DNA of 64,000 bases from Hibiscus mutabilis (GCA_019671005.1 CM033738.1:15526202-15590201), one strand, 5' to 3'; positions 11,553 through 22,252 are shown, counted from the stretch's first letter. Translations and numbers: made by a program. Notes: generated by a model from the sequence alone, not told the origin.

Positions 11553-12537
11553 TGTAAAACCAGATTTAATTTTGATATAGCAATGATTTTAAAGGACTTA
11601 TTTGTAAAATTAAATAAATTTTTAAGTACTCAAAATGCTCACAAAATGACAAGGATTCAAACTTAAAATTATTTTTAAGTTAAAAACTAAAACCCCAAAA
11701 TATTTTCTAAGTGTTTTCATACTCAAATAGCCTATTTGGTCCATGCATAATAATATGCCCTTAGCCGCATTGATATGATCCTTAGCCACTGGAATCAATT
11801 TTAAACAAGATCGCTATAGCGCACCGATACACTCTTAGCCATATCGATACGATCCTTAGCTACTGGAATTTCTTTTTATATGAGATGGCTATTGGGTACC
11901 GATACACGTACATCCGTATCGGTATACCTTTGTTACCTAGGAACCAAATAAGCTTTGAGTATCGGTACGATTGGTACGCGGGCTTCCATATCGGTACCTA
12001 CCAAAAGAAGAAATAGCTATTGTTCAAAGGCGTATTGATACGGGAAGTACCGTATAGGTAAGGGTTTTACTCACTATTTTCTGAGAAAAGATAAGTGAAA
12101 ACTCGTATCAGTACGATATAACCACTTTTTAAAAATTATGGTTCCAATAAAACTGACAAGGCAGCGGTCAAAAATTAAATACAAAGATTTGATAAATTTG
12201 AAGTTATTGCGGGAAAAATGGTCTCCAACGGCTCTATTGATGTTCTCAACTACCCAAACGGTTAGAAATCAATGATAGGGTATTTAAACAAGTCTCCAAT
12301 GCTACAACAACAACAACTATTGATCATCCTTAGCCTATAAAAGGGGAAGAATTCTCAGTGAATTGTTTGAAATCCTTAGTGGGGAACTAAGGTAGTGGAT
12401 GTATACCTTGTTAGAAGGTTGAACCACTATAAATCCTTGTGTCTTCAATTTTTCATCTTTCCATTTGCTTCCCTTCAAATTTAAAATTGCAAATTCACCC
12501 CCTCTTAGCCACACTTCGTCTATTGATCATCCTAACA
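11553..12537 (+). repeat. 3' LTR of SIRE-type copia
   Basis: 985 bp, beginning TGTAAAACC and ending CCTAACA. The U3 part carries many imperfect copies of GTATCGATAC/GGTACCGATAC between 11740 and 12120, including atatcgatac at 11841-11850. A TATA box (TATAAAA) is at 12336-12342. The LTR matches the shorter 5' copy at both ends. After 12537 the interrupted gypsy LTR resumes. Confidence 0.85.
12336..12342 (+). promoter_or_regulatory. TATA box in copia 3' LTR
   Basis: TATAAAA in the context agcctataaaaggggaag. The matching site in the 5' LTR (4019-4025) is altered to TAGAAAA. Confidence 0.55.
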
Positions 12538-12540
12538 ATA

Positions 12541-12730
12541 GGAGTGAGGCCTAGTACCACTAAGCCTCGGGATCATACACTCTGAGTGAGGCCTAGTTCC
12601 ATTAAGCATCCGGTTCATACACTCTTTGGGTGAGGCCCAATACCACCAAGCGTTGGGATACATACACCCATGCTCAGAATCTCTCATCAAGTATCTTCAA
12701 ATGAGTCCCAGTCCTACAAAGCATCGGGTT
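12541..12730. repeat. Tandem ~50-bp repeats within the gypsy LTR
   Basis: Successive units begin gagtgaggcctagtaccact, gagtgaggcctagttccatt and ggtgaggcccaataccacca, each followed by a 'cgg...catacac' block. Equivalent arrays occur in the other LTRs of this family at about 49186-49330, 52187-52345 and 54448-54560. Confidence 0.65.
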
Positions 12731-13037
12731 CACACATTCAAAAAATCTTTAACCATGGTGTTGCACACACTCTTTCTCTCGCACTAGGTTTCCGAACCCA
12801 TCAATTAAGATGATTCAATCATCTAAGTGTCCATATCAGCCCATAGCAAGGATACGTCTTTCACACATCAAACAGCATCTCACGATCCACCAAGGATCCC
12901 TACGGTTGCTATTACCATCAAGTCACCCAATTAAGTTTAACAACTTAGTAATACATTAATTATCCTCATTAATTATCTCTATTAATATTCCACATCAATT
13001 TCCATATTTTATTAGCATTATAGATTATTCCGTTTAA

Positions 13038-13216
13038 TGGGTACCAGTACTCGAACACGAGTATCGATATGGTACCATTAGGTACCGGTACTCACACGTA
13101 TACCGATACTAAAATAGCTTACTAGAAATCTTAGATTTCTACAAGTACTGATACAGGACCTGTATCGATACGGCCCCCAATCGTATACTGGTACGGTCAA
13201 AGCTCGTATCGAGACC
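13038..13216. repeat. GTATCGATAC palindrome cluster in gypsy LTR
   Basis: Contains gtatcgatat (13061), ggtaccggtac, gtataccgatac, an exact GTATCGATAC at 13162-13171 and a tail tcgtatcgagac. The motif is a 10- to 12-bp palindrome with transitions mostly at the centre. Confidence 0.6.
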
Positions 13217-13890
13217 CTAACACAATTTCGCATCATTTCCTTGAATTGCGATTTTACAACGCTTACTCGCTCCCTAAAGCTTATGAAAGTCATTAGAGTT
13301 GGTTTACTAACGCATTTACCAAATTAATGTTAGTTATCGGCTTCATAATCATTATTCTAATATTTATCGGTATTATTTTCTCTTAAATATAATTACCATT
13401 AATTCACGTCAACCATTCAGACTAGCAGACAAGGCATTGCAATTATCAACTAATTCAATCAATCATCAAATAATAATTATACTAGTCAAAACATATCCTT
13501 AAGCATCATCATGCATCTCACATATATCAAATCTTATACTACCGGTCTCCAACATGCATATCCATCGTCTACCTATTTTGTAGATACTGACACACAAAAC
13601 AATCATATTTATGATGCTCATGAAGCAATAGGAGTTCGAGGTGTACTAACCTTAAGCTGATATCACTAAAATCCTCATCTGAGCTTCCTGAATATTTTAC
13701 TTGGCCTGATATTCGATCCCAAATAATCCTCCTATATCAATTAATACCATAAGCATCTCTTAAACACAAACTTTAATGAATTCGAAGGATCAAATGCGTA
13801 AAAACAGCTTACTAAGTTCAAATTTGACAAAACAAACTACACCAATGGATCGGGAACGTCGAGAAATCCTCGGCAAAATACCCCAAAAAA

Positions 13891-13938
13891 GTCAACGGCC
13901 GGTCAACGACTGGTCAACGGCCGGTTAACTTTGGTCAA
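13891..13938 (-). promoter_or_regulatory. Cluster of W-box-like TTGAC elements in the LTR
   Basis: GTCAAC occurs at 13891, 13902, 13913 and 13934, with a variant GTTAAC at 13924. On the minus strand, the strand of the LTR, these read GTTGAC and contain the TTGAC core bound by WRKY factors. Three units are embedded in an 11-bp spaced repeat ggtcaacg(g/a)c. Function is inference. Confidence 0.4.
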
Positions 13939-14648
13939 CGCTACATGTGATCCTGTGCAGCGCAGGTGCATGGAAGCTGTTGTGCACCCGCGAGCGATAA
14001 TCCAGTGCGGTAGGGAGCAGGTGCACCTAGGCAGCAGAATCTAGTGCGACGCGGTGCACTATAGCTGCATGCACTAGCCAGCTGCTACACACGTCCACTC
14101 TCGGCGGTGACGCGTGCGGTGCCTTTTGGTGGCCGGACGGCGACGACCAACTCTAGATCCGCAATACTTTGGCCAGTGAGCATGACGTGGCCTTGGTTTG
14201 CGGCGGTGACAACTGGAACATGGTGCTCCAAGCTAGGCTGTTCCTTCATTTCTCCCACCCTGGCGAACAACGACGGGACGACCATGGCCAAACTTCTCTC
14301 GACGAGCCGAACTTGATGGCAGCGACGGTGAGAGCCACGGCGGCTCCGATGACCGTAGATCGAGGCTCAAAGTCTCCCCCCATTTTTTCTCCCTTTCCCT
14401 CTTTTTTCTCTCACTCTCAAAATATCTCATTTCTCTTCTTCCTTCTATCTCCCCGTCTAATCAGCCACTTTTTATTTATTATTATTTTTTAAAGCTTCCC
14501 ACTTTTCTTTTTAAATTCTCCTCACACATATTATCTCTTTTAATGTATCACAAAGCCCAACTATCTTTGATTTGGGCTTCCAAACATAAAAACCAAATAA
14601 GTTGGGCCCGAGGCCCAATTTTATAAAGCCCAAAATTCGGTCGTTACA

Positions 14649-16479
14649 TATATTCTATCTAAAAACCTATTTTCGCCCTAGTAACATTCTATATGTTTGC
14701 CCTTAATATTTTATAGATTCAACCCTTAAATAAAATTTGGCGTTCTTCATTAACTATTGGCCGCTATGCGGACGAGAACAATAATTTTGTTTTAAATTAT
14801 TTAAATAAAATGAAAAATTAAAGAAATTAAAACTATTTTTATTAAAATAAAATATTTCTTAAAAGAATTAAAAATATAAATTCTATTTAATTAAGAAGTT
14901 AAAAATTAAATTAAATATTACTTTTCTTTTTAGGGTAAATTGTTAATTTTTTTAAATGACAAAAATACAATTGTACCACGATTTATCTTTTTTTGAAAAG
15001 TTGATGGATGTTTTGAAAATAATTTGCACCATAATAGTTGTCCCACATCTAATATCCACACATATTGGGAATCTCAAGACTTTCTTTTTTTAGTAGCATG
15101 GTTCCTTTGACCTTTAATTTTATCAGTTATTTATGGTGGCTTTAAATTGACTCAAATATAATGGAATATATTAATAACATTATTGAGTTGAGATCCACGA
15201 ATTGGTCAGGTGATTAAAGATGTTTGTATTATTTCATTTTGTATGTATTTAAATTTCGATATTTATCATAAAAATGTAAATATCTCTCTATCAAGTAAAA
15301 AACAACATTATTGAATTGATATTAGTTATTTTATTATTTTTGTCACGTCATTAGAAAAAATTTAAAAACATCTTAAAAAATATATTTGTGTTTATATTGA
15401 ATTATTGATAATTTTTATAGTTTTAAAAAAATTTCAAGCTTCCGACAATGCGGTAGAAAATGATAAAACAGTAGATTTAAGCATTTCAATAAGAACACTA
15501 TAATTTATACCAGGTTGACGGCCCATTGCGATTTCATCCAGCTTGGATTAATTTAACAAACAAATAAATAGAAGTTGAGCAACCATTTTTGGCCAACCGC
15601 CAAACTGATCATATTTATTCCCTCGTCTCTTTAGGTCATAAGTTCTAGACCCATCAAGAGCACACTTTTCTTTCCTCTAAAGTCTCTCTTTTCCCCTTCT
15701 AGGTAGAATTAAAATTAAACTTTGTCAAAAAAAAATTAAGGATTAAAAATTATTAAACTGATAAAATTGAGAGTCAAAAAGATTATTATGTTTGTTTCAA
15801 CCGCAAGGCTTGGAAGGGGTCATTCTGAAAACTATTTAAAATATAAACCTTAAAACCAGTTTAATTCATTATTAAAATTTTATATATTATGAACTAAAAG
15901 TCGGACAGGTCGAACTTCACTGTGGGAATGTAATACCTATCTATTTAATAAAAAAAGGTCGGACATGTCACAAAAATATTTAAAGTGTTAAAATTAGTTT
16001 AATTGATTGCAAGGTCCATATTTTTATTTATATAAAAATAATAATATTAAATTAGAATACAATATTATTTCAATTGTACATTTGTAGTACAAGTTATATA
16101 AATCTTTATTTTTAAAAAATTATATAAATTATTTTACCAATCACAAAAAGTATTATCGGAGATAATAAAGGGAGCATTACATATTTTTATTGTAATTATA
16201 CAGAAACTTTATAAAATACATAAATATATTATCAAAAGATAATAAAAAGATAGCACGAGATTCCACATTGATATGGTTGGTTCTTCTATGTTGTGATGGC
16301 TCCGGTTGGTTCATTATCGACCCTACCAGGGGCGGATGTACATGGTCGGGAGAAAGAGCAATTGCACACCCACTTTAGATAAAAAAAATGTTTACTGTTA
16401 AATTTTTTGCTTAAAAGATTAATTTGGTACGTAGAGGAAAAAATATCTGCCACTTGACCCTAAATTCTGGTTTGGTGTA
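14649..16479. other. AT-rich intergenic sequence, no gene seen
   Basis: Long A/T runs and short decayed frames on both strands. A single cag-ggg-gcgg-a type sequence near 16325-16340 resembles one end of a hAT-like transposon, but I find no partner end. No exon or domain recognised. Confidence 0.5.
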
Positions 16480-16660
16480 ATTTGGATTGATTTGTTGTAG
16501 TTGAGCAGAAATATAGTCAGCTTCGGCACAAGCTTCTGCAGCCACACGTTGTTTCTTACAATTCTAAAATAAAACACTACTTTCACATGGAAAAACTATG
16601 CCAAAAGTGCATTTGTAGTCGGCTATACGCTTAATGCCCGATCACTGTATGATGTTTTAA
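16480..16660 (-). pseudogene. Fragment of copia RNase H
   Basis: On the minus strand the frame reads CKKQRVAAEACAEADYISAQ, which matches the copia RNase H block usually read as KKQ..VA.S.AEAEYI.A. A short upstream part (ADYKCTFGIVF) fits the preceding block. Only about 60 residues remain, with a stop inside. No LTR is visible nearby; it is an isolated relic. Confidence 0.55.
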
Positions 16661-17967
16661 TTAGGGTGAATAAAATTCGACTCGATTCAAAAAAAAATAA
16701 ATTTTTTGACTCGACTAGATTAGAAAAATCTTCAAATAACGTTTGAGTTATAAAATGATATTTTGAATAACTCAAATATTTTAGTAATTAGTGGACTAAT
16801 TTTCAAGTTCGAATTGAGTCTCTCAATTTTGCATTATGTATGTATATCACATATGAAAATATATGAAGAAATGTATATTTATATCGTATAATGTTATATA
16901 AAGTCATTTATTGGGAATAAATTAATATCATAACAATATAAATATTTACAATTAAATTTGAACGAAAACTCAAACAATTCGACTCAAACTTTTTAATAAT
17001 TAAAAAAATAATTTTTTAGTTCAATAATTATGCGTTTTGAGATTGAAAATGAAAAATATGAATTATTTCATTTTTTTAGCTTTGTTTTAATATTACTTCT
17101 TTAATTCATGACGTGCCTTTAACGAATCTAGTTAGTTATTTAATAAAGATTAGAGCTGTCTTGTATGTTTTTTGAGTTTGATAAAAAATTAAAAAATAGT
17201 CTCATATAAAACGAATATATATTTCATTATATTGAACAATTAATTTAACATTTTGTTAACAAACTATTAATTTTGTTATACCTCTACCTAGAGTTGTCAT
17301 ATTTTCACCTACAATTGTCGTGCCTTTATCCGTCTATACCTCTGGAACCCTTAAATTTCCGTGCCATGCCTCAGCACGCGAAACGCTATGATCTTCGGAT
17401 ACATTATCTCTGACCACTAAACTATCTTTTTTCAGGCTACTGATTCGACATAACAACCATCAGACTTACCAGGCTAACCCTACTAGCCCACATGACTGGG
17501 TTGAAAAGTCTATGCTTTATCTTAACGACCCATCAATAGTTATTTCTAGGCCTGACTCAGTCCCGTCAAACAGTATTACTTGACTTTAAACATACCCCTG
17601 AGCTAAAGAGAGCAGATGACGATGAACCCCCCCTCCCCCCCACCACATACTTAAGCCTCCACACATCCTCTTCACTTTACTCTGACCACCGTTTTTAGCT
17701 CTCGGCCCATTCTAATATAGGTGAACCACCACAAACTACCATTAACTCCCATCTTCACCTCCCTGTCTGGTGTAATATTTTCGGCACCAATAAGTTTCAT
17801 TGTTTTGTTTGAAAAACATCTTAAATACAACTAAAACAATAAGAAGTAACCATTAATGTACAAGATTACCATTTGAAAAATTATTGAAGTTATAAAAATA
17901 AAATATGGGCATTAAGTGGACGCTCATGTTGTTCTCTCATTCGAGACGGTCTTGGTAAAGATTATTT
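16661..17967. other. Intergenic sequence with a decayed MITE-like stretch
   Basis: 16661-17250 is AT-rich with scattered ctcgattcaaa/attcgactcaaa blocks in opposite orientations (about 16680 and 16975), suggesting a decayed inverted-repeat element. 17270-17790 is less AT-rich and contains a C-rich run (ccccccctccccccccac near 17629), but I see no coding frame or domain. Confidence 0.4.
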
Positions 17968-18143
17968 TTGACTTTGTTTGGTAGGGTGAAAACAAAATTG
18001 AGATGATAAAAAATCAAAGGGTAAAATAGTAGAAAGATGAAAAAAAATCTTTTCATTGTTGTGCTTAGTAGGAGGGATGGAAAATTGTATTTCTTTTCAT
18101 TCATTATTTGGTAGAGTTGAAAATTGAAAGGAAATAAAATTAA

Positions 18144-18449
18144 AGGTAAAGTTCACAAATGGTCACTGAACTTTGTTTAAAAAAATAAAATGCTAACAGA
18201 ACTTTTAAATGTTACAAAATAACAATTAAACTTTATGTTTTATAACAAAATGGTAACTCGGCTGTTAAATGTTGTTAAGTGGAGTAATGTTACAATTACA
18301 AATTTTGAAAAATAACAAATTCAGTCTTATATATTTATAAATTCAATTAATATAATCGTATTTTGAATAAAAACACATAATTCCCGTATTTCTCACGTCG
18401 GTTGTGTTTGTCATCTTGCTCTCCTCTTTAATCTCACCGGCCTTTAACA
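18144..18449 (+). repeat. Left terminal inverted repeat of Pack-MULE
   Basis: Begins aggtaaagttcacaaatggt and ends accggcctttaaca. It is the inverted partner of 19203-19487, with small insertions and mostly transition differences. Confidence 0.85.
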
Positions 18450-18586
18450 GCTAATATATATTTAAAGCAGAGAGCAGTTAACTCCTAGAAAATCAGACAA
18501 AAAATGTGTCAAAATATAAAGCAGCATAAAAACTCTTCCAGCTGAAATCAAGTAAACACGGAAACATAAAGTGTTCTTCATTTCAG

Positions 18587-18774
18587 TAGCTATCTATTTA
18601 AAAGAAGAAAAAAATTCATATGAAGAGGATAATGCAAATGATGATCTCAGACTCCAGTCTCCACAGCTGAGGCCACATCGAAGTGAATATGAAAGAAATG
18701 AAACTCTAGTTAAATTCCTAGCTTTGAAGTGGAAAAACAATAATAAAAAGATACTGCAAACTGCAACGGATTAC
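18587..18774 (+). other. Possible second captured exon in the Pack-MULE, unknown product
   Basis: An acceptor-like tract ttcttcatttcag ends at 18586. The open frame after it reads AIYLKEEKNSYEEDNANDDL and then LRPHRSEYERNETLVKFLAL, acidic then basic. It stays open to about 18808 and overlaps the opposite-strand deacylase exon only at its end. I do not recognise the protein. It may be an exon from a second host gene joined in opposite orientation, or chance. Confidence is low. Confidence 0.3.
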
Positions 18775-19182
18775 CAATCTCAAGGAACATTGTTGGTTTG
18801 GTTGTTATAGGTCCATGATGCGTACCCTCCAAAGTTATCTAAAACCAAATTTAAAAATACAATTAATAAGAAAAAAAAGAAAGTAAACAAAATTGTAGTA
18901 TCAGTCGAGCAATAATCAATAATTAAAATGACCTCAAATTCAGGAACCAAATTATGAGATTGAGCAAGTTTCTTCAAGTGCCTAAGCCAAGCCCCCAGCC
19001 TAGGGTCAGGTGGCGCTGCCCAACCGGGCCTCCCACCCTGTGGTGGAACATCTCCTTCGCGCAAAAGAGGTATCCCTATAAACACAAAGAAAATAACAAA
19101 TCATTGCTTTAATCCCAATATTAAAAAAACTTGTTTTAAAAATAAATTACCGATTGGGTGAACAGTGAGAGCAGGGCGATGA
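18775..19182 (-). pseudogene. Captured exons of a D-aminoacyl-tRNA deacylase (GEK1/DTD2 type)
   Basis: Three minus-strand exons with proper splice sites: about 19182-19151 (LTVHPIG, donor GTAATT), 19075-18933 (acceptor TAG, reading IPLLREGDVPPQGGRPGW then AAPPDPRLGAWLRHLKKLA, donor GTCATT) and 18838-18775 (acceptor TTAG, reading ITLEGTHHGPITTKPTMF, donor GTAATC). Phases join cleanly as ...HNLVPEFE|ITLEGTHHGP... The THHGP block and the PPQGG/GWAAPP block are hallmarks of the archaeal/plant D-aminoacyl-tRNA deacylase family, which removes D-amino acids from mischarged tRNA. Only the middle of the protein is present, without start or C-terminus. No stop or frameshift breaks these exons, suggesting recent capture. 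Confidence 0.82.
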
Positions 19183-19202
19183 CTGAAATGAATAGTGTAT
19201 AT

Positions 19203-19487
19203 TGTTAAAAGGCCGGTGAGATTAAAAAAGGGAGCAAGATGACGAACACAACCGGCGTGAGAAGTGTGGGGATTATGTGTTTTTATTTGAAATATGACAA
19301 AATTGATTGAATTGTGCTATTATTCAAATTTTGTAATTGCAACGTTATTTTATTTAACAGCCTTTAGCAGCCAAGTTATCATTTTGTTACAAAACATAAA
19401 GTTTAATTATCATTTTGTAACATTTAAAAGTTTAATTACCGTTTTGTTTTTTAAACAAAATTTAGTGACCATTTGTAAATTTTACCT
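19203..19487 (-). repeat. Right terminal inverted repeat of Pack-MULE
   Basis: In reverse complement begins aggtaaaatttacaaatggt, matching the left repeat across its length. It is followed by the 9-bp duplication TAAAATTAA. Confidence 0.85.
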
Positions 19488-19822
19488 TAAAATTAAACTT
19501 TGAAAAGTTCATATTTTAAACTAACTCACACATCTGTCAGATTTTTTTTCTCATTTTGCCCTTCTAATTTTGAGATGCTTTGTTTCTAAACATGATCAAG
19601 AGAAATGATCATTTTCTAATTTTCTTTCCTCTCACCTTTTTTTCCCTAAAATTTAATTTAATTTAATTTATTTTATTTTATTTTTCATTTTTCCTTCCCC
19701 TTCTTTCATCCTTCTACTTTTTCACCCACCAAACAAATCCAAATGTATGAATCATAATTATCAACTACTTCGATTTGTTAGCGTAGTGGACACAGATTTA
19801 CTTTAAATTTTAAGTAACAAGA

Positions 19823-20230
19823 CTTTGTTTGGTAGAGTGGAAAGAAAATTAAAAGTAAAAAAAATAAAAGAGTTAAAAAGTAAAAAGATGGAAGATTATT
19901 ATTATTATTTCTTATTTGGTAGTAAGGATTGAAAAATTAAAAGAAAATTGTACCTTATTTTTATTCATTGCTTAGTAAAATTGAAAACGAGATATTTTTT
20001 AATAAAAAAAATCATATTTTGAACTAATTCACATTTTTCTTACATTTTTTTCTCATTTTTTCTTTTCAATTTTGAGATGATTTGTTTTTAGGCATTAGTA
20101 TAAAAAATAATCATCCCTCTAATTTTTTTCCTCTCACTTTTTTTTACCAGACACACTCAAAATTTATTTTCTTTCTATCTTTCTCTCCCTTTTTTCATCT
20201 TTCCACTTTTTCACCCAACCATGCAAAACT
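19823..20230. mobile_element. MITE, sister copy of the one at 17968
   Basis: Starts actttgtttggtagagtgga and ends cactttttcacccaaccatg, the same terminal sequences as the MITE at 17968-19740, in the same orientation and about 80 bp away. The interior shares ctcattttt..cttttcaattttgagatg. It lacks the Pack-MULE, so it shows what the neighbouring MITE looked like before that insertion. Confidence 0.5.
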
Positions 20231-21474
20231 TAAATTTAATATTCAAACCCCTTACTATCGCTACCTAAATAATCATCTAGTTTTAAGGCATTACCAATTT
20301 AATAACAACAAAAATTGTTACCATTAAGTCATTCAACTTTGGGATGTCACCAATTTAATCATCGATAAAAAAGTTTCATTTCAATCTCAATCACTAAACC
20401 TTTAATAATGTCTGACTTAGCATGTTACTTCCAATAAAATGATGATATATTGGTCGCAAAATGAAAAGAAAATAAATGCCCAAACCTAAGATTTAAACTA
20501 TGAAATTCTTTTTTTTAAACATTTAAACTAGAACTTCTAAAACAAATCCACACATTTATTATATAATTGAGAATAAATAATTTTAAGGTTGCTTGAACAA
20601 GCAAAGTTTTACAATCGAATTAATAAATTTACGCATATATAGACCGTGTCCACATTATTCGTTTTAAATTTTAATCGCAGCTTAATAATAATAATAATAA
20701 TAGATATCATTAATTGACCGACTGATTAAGGATATTCATGTTGTCCCACCTTGTATGGTTCAAAAATCTTGATATTTGCCAAAAATGTATTTACCTCTTT
20801 TTAATCAAATAATAATAATAATAATAATAATTCTAGTTTTTATTTTTAAAGGAAAAAAAACATTGCAAAATAGGATTTAATTGCTAAACATAATATTTTA
20901 GAAACTACATTATACTAGCGGTATTTAAGTCGTACAAACAAGAGAAGTTGCAGTAACAACTCACAGGGCTGCTGCTCCACGATATGAATAGAGTATGAAA
21001 GTTTGGCCATCCATGCAATTGGGGCTAAATCCTAGATATCACACACACAACCTAATAACAATGCCACATTCGAGAATCAATCCTGTTTCTATTTTAATGT
21101 GCTCGAACTGAAAACAATCACCTGAAAATCCGAAAAAGAAGAGATCAAAACTTTGAACATGAACACTACTTATTTAGAGAATTGCAGCAACAATACCAAT
21201 ACAAGCATTCCTAGGAATCTCATTTCAATAGGTTTGGACAGAGCAAGCAGATAATCAAGGGTTTGAAAGTACCATTTTGTTTGATTTCCTGAAGAAAAGA
21301 ACAATTATTTTAATTTCCTAAAACCAAACACAGCCTCAAGTGGAAAATCATAAAAACATCTCAATTCTAGGCAAAGTTCGACAAAAAGATCAATGCAAAC
21401 AATAACAGTCGATTGCAAATACGACAATGTGCATAAATTGAAGTGAATCAAAGAACAAAAGAATAAATATGAAC
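20231..21474. other. Intergenic sequence with AAT/ATA microsatellites
   Basis: Two trinucleotide runs, (aat)n at about 20685-20702 and (aat)n at about 20809-20832, lie in AT-rich sequence. A weak intron-exon-like junction on the minus strand (cttttcttcag then gaaatcaaac, about 21293) is the only coding hint. No domain recognised. Confidence 0.4.
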
Positions 21475-21478
21475 TCAC

Positions 21479-21576
21479 TTTCCAATTTTGAGTTTTTTAG
21501 GCTGTAGGGGTAATGTGATATGAGATGAAACAGATAAAAACAAAATAAAAATGATGAAAGCTCTGGTGGATGCCAT
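21479..21576 (-). CDS. Possible first exon encoding a signal peptide, unknown gene
   Basis: A minus-strand ATG at 21576 opens MASTRAFIIFILFLSVSSHI followed by TLPLQPKKLKIG, a hydrophobic core that looks like a secretory signal peptide. A good donor (GTGAGTT, from 21478) would end the exon. The frame is also open upstream to 21750. I cannot identify a second exon with confidence, so this could be the start of a small secreted-protein gene, a dead one, or chance. Confidence 0.25.
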
Positions 21577-22026
21577 AGATTGGCCATGCAAAGTGAAGCG
21601 AAGCAGGAAAGAGACAGAGACCCAAGAACAAGCACCAAAACAGGAAGAAAAAAAAGTTGAGAGAAGGAGCCTTCTGATCTTGGTTTGAAAATGGGAGATT
21701 GTACTTGGGATTCCTTTCCGGGCCTTTATCCCTTCTCTTTGTGTGCACAAGGAACTTTTAAATTATGAGTAAACACCGAGCATACTCAGTTTCTATTTGC
21801 TTTTAGCTTCTTCTTTGTCGAAAAATTCAGGGAATTCTGCAAAATAAGAAGCTCCTACATGCCTAAATAAGATAGAGAGCGAGAAAGAAGAGTGTTTATT
21901 CTTCTTCATTTGTGTTTAATTGCGATTATTGAGTTAGCGATTGAATGAAAATTATAATGCATGATTACCAATGCAAAAATGGGGTGTCAAGTACTTTTTG
22001 TATTATTCTACACCAAAAGTGGAATA

Positions 22027-22031
22027 TAGGT
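22027..22031. repeat. Target site duplication TAGGT (left)
   Basis: TAGGT directly precedes the 5' LTR at 22032. The same five bases follow the 3' LTR at 30336-30340. Confidence 0.85.
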
Positions 22032-22252
22032 TGTAAGTTTAGTCGAACTAGAATTGTAAGTCTAGTCGAACTAGAATACTAATCGAACTATGTTTAGTTA
22101 AAGTCAAACTCCTAAGACTAGAGTTAGAAGTTAATAATTAGTAGGACTCCTAATGTAACTAAAAGTCCTAGTCTATAAAAGTTTGTAAACCTCTGTAAGT
22201 TGACAATAATTTTTCAATCGACAAAAATAGAAACACATTCTGTTTTTCTTCA
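22032..22252 (+). repeat. 5' LTR of the array-bearing copia element
   Basis: 221 bp, TGTAAG...TTCTTCA. It opens with two copies of a ~22-bp unit, tgtaagt(t/c)tagtcgaactagaa. A TATA box (TATAAAA) lies at 22174-22180. Confidence 0.85.
22174..22180 (+). promoter_or_regulatory. TATA box in copia 5' LTR
   Basis: TATAAAA in agtctataaaagtttg; the 3' LTR has the same site at 30241-30247. Confidence 0.55.

Larger units (their letters stand above)
3693..12537 (+). mobile_element. SIRE-type Ty1/copia retrotransposon, complete but inactive
   Basis: An 8.8-kb plus-strand element with a 5' LTR (3693-4220), primer site, gag, protease, integrase, reverse transcriptase, RNase H, an extra third ORF, polypurine tract and 3' LTR (11553-12537). 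The domain order PR-IN-RT-RH is diagnostic of copia. The reverse transcriptase signature YVDDIIFGST and the RNase H end with an RTKYIEIRHHF-like motif are typical of the SIRE/Maximus lineage, as is an ORF after pol. It sits inside a gypsy LTR: ATAG precedes 3693 and follows 12537, and removing the element rejoins the LTR (caatatag then gagtgaggcc). Many stops and frameshifts in every domain show it is dead. Confidence 0.88.
12538..14648 (-). repeat. Gypsy (Tekay/Del type) 5' LTR, main part
   Basis: Continues the LTR begun at 3014 after the copia insertion. It has three ~50-bp tandem units starting gtgaggcc(c/t)a at about 12543, 12593 and 12640, a cluster of GTATCGATAC-like palindromes at 13038-13216, four GTCAAC boxes at 13891-13938, and a GC-rich section (about 13960-14400). 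It ends ggtcgttaca at 14648, so the minus-strand LTR starts TGTAACGACC. Short open frames in the GC-rich part run on both strands and show no domain, so I do not call them genes. Confidence 0.75.
18144..19487. mobile_element. Pack-MULE (non-autonomous Mutator-like element) with captured gene exons
   Basis: Exact 9-bp target duplication TAAAATTAA at 18135-18143 and 19488-19496, the length made by Mutator-like transposases. Long terminal inverted repeats of about 306 bp (18144-18449) and 285 bp (19203-19487) align along their whole length, beginning AGGTAAA and sharing acaaatggtcact and, at the inner end, atctcaccggcct. No transposase is present. The cargo is host-gene exons: three minus-strand exons of a D-aminoacyl-tRNA deacylase gene (18775-19182) and a plus-strand open stretch of unknown origin (18587-18774). 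This is the structure known as a Pack-MULE. Confidence 0.88.
17968..19740. mobile_element. MITE split by a Pack-MULE
   Basis: Left end actttgtttggtagggtgaa near 17968 and right end ttcacccaccaaacaaat near 19722 are inverted copies. The interior is short and AT-rich (17968-18143 plus 19488-19740). A 1,344-bp transposon sits at 18144-19487. A sister copy of the same MITE follows at 19823-20230. hAT-like ends are suggested but the target duplication is not clear. Confidence 0.55.

Noticed and set aside
14085..14492. Overlapping open frames on both strands
   Set aside because: They fall in the GC-rich part of a gypsy LTR; similar length on both strands and no motif.
16325..16345. hAT-like end caggggcggatgtaca
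   Set aside because: Only one end found; no inverted partner or target duplication.
18775..19085. A separate minus-strand 101-residue protein read through the intron
   Set aside because: Splicing at GTCATT and TTAG restores the conserved deacylase block, so the unspliced frame is an artefact.
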